DNA of 64,000 nucleotides from Flavobacteriales bacterium (lineage in GTDB: Bacteria > Bacteroidota > Bacteroidia > NS11-12g > UBA9320), in assembly GCA_020635355.1 (NCBI GenBank), contig JACJZW010000001.1, positions 558,001-622,000 of the forward strand, read 5' to 3'. Numbering within the stretch: position 1 is the stretch's first letter; every line of letters starts with the position of its first letter. The notes under the pieces were generated by a model. The model made no database searches, was not told the DNA's origin, and saw only the letters and a list, made by a program, of their open reading frames with translations. The position numbers and the translations under genes were made by a program. Below, in pieces: positions 61,728 to 64,000 of the stretch.

Positions 61728-61735
61728 TACTTTTG
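61728..61735 (+). promoter_or_regulatory. Bacteroidota -7 box upstream of the tRNA
   Basis: TACTTTTG, exact consensus, 117 nt before the tRNA 5' end. A small hairpin GCCTG-AAAAA-CAGGC (61739-61753) would lie at the 5' end of the precursor. Confidence 0.4.
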
Positions 61736-61852
61736 CCCGCCTGAAAAACAGGCATTGATTTGCTTGAATCAGGACTTGGTTTTGAGGTGGTGTTCACGGA
61801 AAAATCAGGATAGAGATAAAAGACATAAAGGTTGAACCATTCAACTTCATTT

Positions 61853-61929
61853 GGCGGGGTAGCTCAGATGGTTAGAGCGCAGGATTCATAACCCTGAGGT
61901 CGGCAGTTCGATTCTGCTCTCCGCTACCA
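61853..61929 (+). tRNA. tRNA with CAT anticodon (probably elongator Met)
   Basis: 77 nt including an encoded CCA. Acceptor GGCGGGG/CTCCGCT has G-T pairs at positions 1-72 and 6-67. The D arm is GCTC...GAGC, the anticodon loop is TTCATAA and the T arm is GGCAG/CTGCT with TTCGATT. The 31-39 pair is A-C, a mismatch. It has no three-G-C anticodon stem as expected of fMet. A lysidine-modified Ile tRNA (also CAT) cannot be ruled out. Confidence 0.93.
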
Positions 61930-61938
61930 TTATGAAAG

Positions 61939-61969
61939 ACAACCGATTGATTTTCAGTCGGTTGTTTTT
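61939..61969 (+). terminator. Rho-independent terminator after the tRNA
   Basis: ACAACCGA / TCGGTTGT 8-bp stem with an 11-nt loop and a T-run, starting 10 nt after the tRNA CCA. Confidence 0.82.
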
Positions 61970-62042
61970 ATTTTGGTCACACATAGGTAACACAAATAGC
62001 ATCCGTAACTTTTTTTACTGATTGCCCTGAATGTGGATAAAC

Positions 62043-62522
62043 CTATAAATAGCACTCGTCAAATTCATCTTTAACCTTTGGTTGGATCACATTGATCCTA
62101 GTTCTGGCAGATGGTGTGATTCCAAACTCCTGCATCCATGCTTTAAGCTGACGTTCCTGATCCTGCCACATCTTGTAAACCGGGTTGGGCTTTATCGTCC
62201 CATTTCGATCTGTAAAGGTTCGTCCCGCTTTCTTCCAGGAACACTTTAACGCCTTACACTCTGCAAAGCTTTCGCACATTAATCCAAAGGCTGCCAAATC
62301 CAGGGTGGTGATCCATCCCTCCAGTGAAGACATTTCGTAGATCATGCGATTCCAGAAGACCGCGGCGTCCGCACCCAAATCTTCCGGCGGTTGCGGTATG
62401 TTTTGAGTGCTTATTGGATTCACTCCGATATGCTCATTCGATTGACCATGTCTGGATGGCCTGTAATATCCTTTCTGCCTGGCTACCGCCTCAGGTTGTG
62501 GTGGAATACCCCTCTTTCCCAT
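62043..62522 (-). CDS. Phage terminase small subunit, P27 family
   Basis: 159 aa. MGKRGIPPQP-type start, then PPEDLGADAAVFWNRMIYEM, a helical WITTLDLAAFGLMCESFAE segment and PNPVYKMWQDQERQLKAWMQEFGITPSARTRI. These are the P27 small-terminase hallmarks (DNA recognition in head packaging). There is no large terminase, portal or other phage gene within reach on either side, so it is an orphan or remnant of a prophage. Intact as far as can be seen. Confidence 0.87.
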   Translation of the reverse strand: MGKRGIPPQPEAVARQKGYYRPSRHGQSNEHIGVNPISTQNIPQPPEDLGADAAVFWNRMIYEMSSLEGWITTLDLAAFGLMCESFAECKALKCSWKKAGRTFTDRNGTIKPNPVYKMWQDQERQLKAWMQEFGITPSARTRINVIQPKVKDEFDECYL

Positions 62523-62688
62523 AGAAACAACATATCATTCTTTCTTTAAAGATAAGGCTTTTCAATCAAAAGTTGCACGCGGGAAAATTTCGAAGGCATG
62601 CGTTTACATTTTTAGTTCACAAAGGTTTACTGCCCATGTACGGGTATCAAGAATGTAACTCAGGAGAAGTTCATTCAATATGTAAAAC

Positions 62689-64000
62689 CTATTGAAGAAC
62701 GCTGTCCATTGAGGTTATAAATTCATTTTCGTTTGCACTGTTATAGAAGGGCACACCAGTGATGAGGTATTTGTCCGTGTCTATCTTGATGGTTTTCTTT
62801 TCTTCCCTAATCTCTTTCAGGAAGACTTCTTTCCATTTGTCGGCTGAGGCAAAAACAGCACCTTTCGGCTCAATAAATACCTGATAGGTAAGTTCTTCTC
62901 CGTCTTTTTGTTTGCAGAAGAGGATGAAGTCAGGCTCAAAAGCACGACCCAACTTGTCAAATATTTTCAGTTCTCGTTCATTTCGTATCAGATAAATATT
63001 GGTGTACTTTTTCTCTAAATGCTCAAAACGTCTGGCGAACATTTTTACAAATTCCTTTTCTTCTCTTGTTCCATAATTAGCGTTGTAAACGTACCATTCG
63101 GGTTCGCTCACCACATCTAATTGTCCGTCTGCTCGCTCGCTATCTTTGTACACCTTAATCTCTTTGTCTTTAAAAACTTTGTGGACGTAATCTTTAACGT
63201 AGTTCGAACCTTCGTACTCGGTCAGGTTCGACTTTATCTCCATTTCGATGTTGTCAAGCAGACCATTGACGGCAAATAAATAATCTTGATGGTTGATGTT
63301 TTCCAAGCGGCTTTGCGTTCCGTTAAAAGTTATTTCCAAACCACTTAGATAATCTTCACTTTCTATGAAATTGGATAAGGATTCAACATTCGGGAAATAT
63401 CTCTCCAAACTGTCGAAGTAGTAAAATGGATTTTGCGATAAGGCAAAGCGAATGATGTGTTTTGGAATGTCCTTTACCGAAATGTCCTTTTGCTCAATCT
63501 TGCCTGTATCACCGTTTTCTTCTTCTTTGGTGAATACGCCTGTCATACGTCCAACTCCAGATGAAAGGGTATAGCTGAAGTTCTTTTTCTTTACGCCCAA
63601 ATCAGCGAATGACTTTACATTGTCGTAACTCTTTTCAACCTTTTTGTTGAATACAACCTGACCTGTTTTGTAAAAGTCTGTTTCTTTAAATTCAGGTTTT
63701 AGGAACAAGGAAAGCTGGACAGAATTTTCATCATCTTCATAAATTCCTGTATCAATCAACGCCTGTTTCAATTCGGAAATGTATCGGCTGTCTTCTTTGG
63801 TGTGGTAATACAATTCTTCAAGGATTTTTAGGTCGTTGGATACATCATCATCAAACTTTCGGGTAAAAGGGTCTTGACCTTCTTCCAGTTTGAAAGGGAA
63901 GTATCTTGCACCTCTACCAATCAATTGGGCTTCCGAAATTGTGGTATTCCCAATACCTCTATTACTTCCCCCTGTATTCTGCCCTTCATATAAACGCACA
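62689..64000 (-). CDS. Type III restriction enzyme, Res subunit, C-terminal part
   Basis: The frame is open from the right edge for 436 residues, so only the C-terminal part is present. It begins in helicase motif VI (SEAQLIGRGARYFPF) and ends with a PD-(D/E)xK-type nuclease: FEPDFILFCKQ and FIEPKGAVF. This matches Res-type restriction subunits. The mod methyltransferase gene should lie beyond the edge. The coding region is more A/T-rich than the core genes to the left, which suits acquired DNA. Confidence 0.87.
   Translation of the reverse strand, partial: VRLYEGQNTGGSNRGIGNTTISEAQLIGRGARYFPFKLEEGQDPFTRKFDDDVSNDLKILEELYYHTKEDSRYISELKQALIDTGIYEDDENSVQLSLFLKPEFKETDFYKTGQVVFNKKVEKSYDNVKSFADLGVKKKNFSYTLSSGVGRMTGVFTKEEENGDTGKIEQKDISVKDIPKHIIRFALSQNPFYYFDSLERYFPNVESLSNFIESEDYLSGLEITFNGTQSRLENINHQDYLFAVNGLLDNIEMEIKSNLTEYEGSNYVKDYVHKVFKDKEIKVYKDSERADGQLDVVSEPEWYVYNANYGTREEKEFVKMFARRFEHLEKKYTNIYLIRNERELKIFDKLGRAFEPDFILFCKQKDGEELTYQVFIEPKGAVFASADKWKEVFLKEIREEKKTIKIDTDKYLITGVPFYNSANENEFITSMDSVLQ

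Noticed and set aside
62523..62688. att repeat matching the tRNA 3' end
   Set aside because: Read base by base; no copy of the tRNA 3' end is present in this gap.

Overview
The window looks like a stretch of chromosome from a Bacteroidota bacterium, most likely a Flavobacteriales member. The evidence is a complete gldKLMN gliding/type IX secretion (T9SS) locus with a PorP/SprF gene and porT, secreted proteins with T9SS C-terminal sorting domains, a mevalonate-type HMG-CoA reductase next to type 2 IPP isomerase, almost no Shine-Dalgarno sequences, and many copies of the Bacteroidota -7 promoter element TAnnTTTG. Species-level assignment cannot be made from sequence alone. Most of the window is ordinary, tightly packed core genome with many 1-16 bp gene overlaps.

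Layout. 1-5.9 kb: truB-ribF with a partial secreted-protein gene, the divergent fni-mvaA isoprenoid pair, and ftcD. 6.3-13.9 kb: T9SS/gliding motor operon read leftwards (porP/sprF, gldK, gldL, gldM, gldN), a terminator, then a second full-length gldM paralog. 14.1-18.8 kb: TonB-dependent receptor, rpe, DUF721, recF. 18.8-21.0 kb: pdhA, TPR membrane protein, ribH. 21.3-26.5 kb: deoxynucleoside kinase, trpS, a CHASE2/FecR-like envelope pair and two orphan lipoproteins. 27.0-32.97 kb: ABC exporter, truA, thiolase, and divergently a DUF4293 protein and a double ABC ATPase. 32.98-33.8 kb: a gene-free block of 207-bp tandem repeats. 33.8-43.2 kb: thioredoxin-like protein, rnr-polyprenyl synthase-lplA, nth, a YceI lipoprotein, a TsaC-like protein, sucC. 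43.4-52.1 kb: a T9SS beta-helix protein, the operon ubiE-porT-tgt-four-helix-bundle-lptF/G, then engB, glycosyltransferase, rsmG. 52.1-61.6 kb: a long leftward run with a giant PKD-repeat T9SS substrate, a nucleotide-activated heptose operon (hddA-hddC-gmhB) and a three-gene module (AP-superfamily membrane enzyme, NoeA-like methyltransferase, YLDPGSGS small protein). 61.85-64 kb: tRNA-CAT followed by foreign-looking DNA: an orphan phage P27 small terminase and the C-terminal part of a type III restriction subunit.

How it works together. GldK/L/M/N, PorP/SprF and PorT are parts of the T9SS. The beta-helix protein (type A tail) and the 1200-aa PKD protein (type B tail) are candidate cargo. The heptose operon, glycosyltransferase, LptF/G-like permease and AP-superfamily module point to outer-surface glycan or lipid building.

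Most notable non-genic signals. (1) 207-bp tandem units made of two related hairpins, with an inverted orphan copy 12 kb away. (2) Strict 7-bp periodic repeats of different sequence at five intergenic sites, three of them running up to or into a stop codon. (3) A set of transcripts whose -7 box lies only 4-7 nt before the start codon, several with TTG or GTG starts, implying leaderless or near-leaderless mRNAs. The gldM duplication behind a terminator is the most interesting protein-coding oddity.
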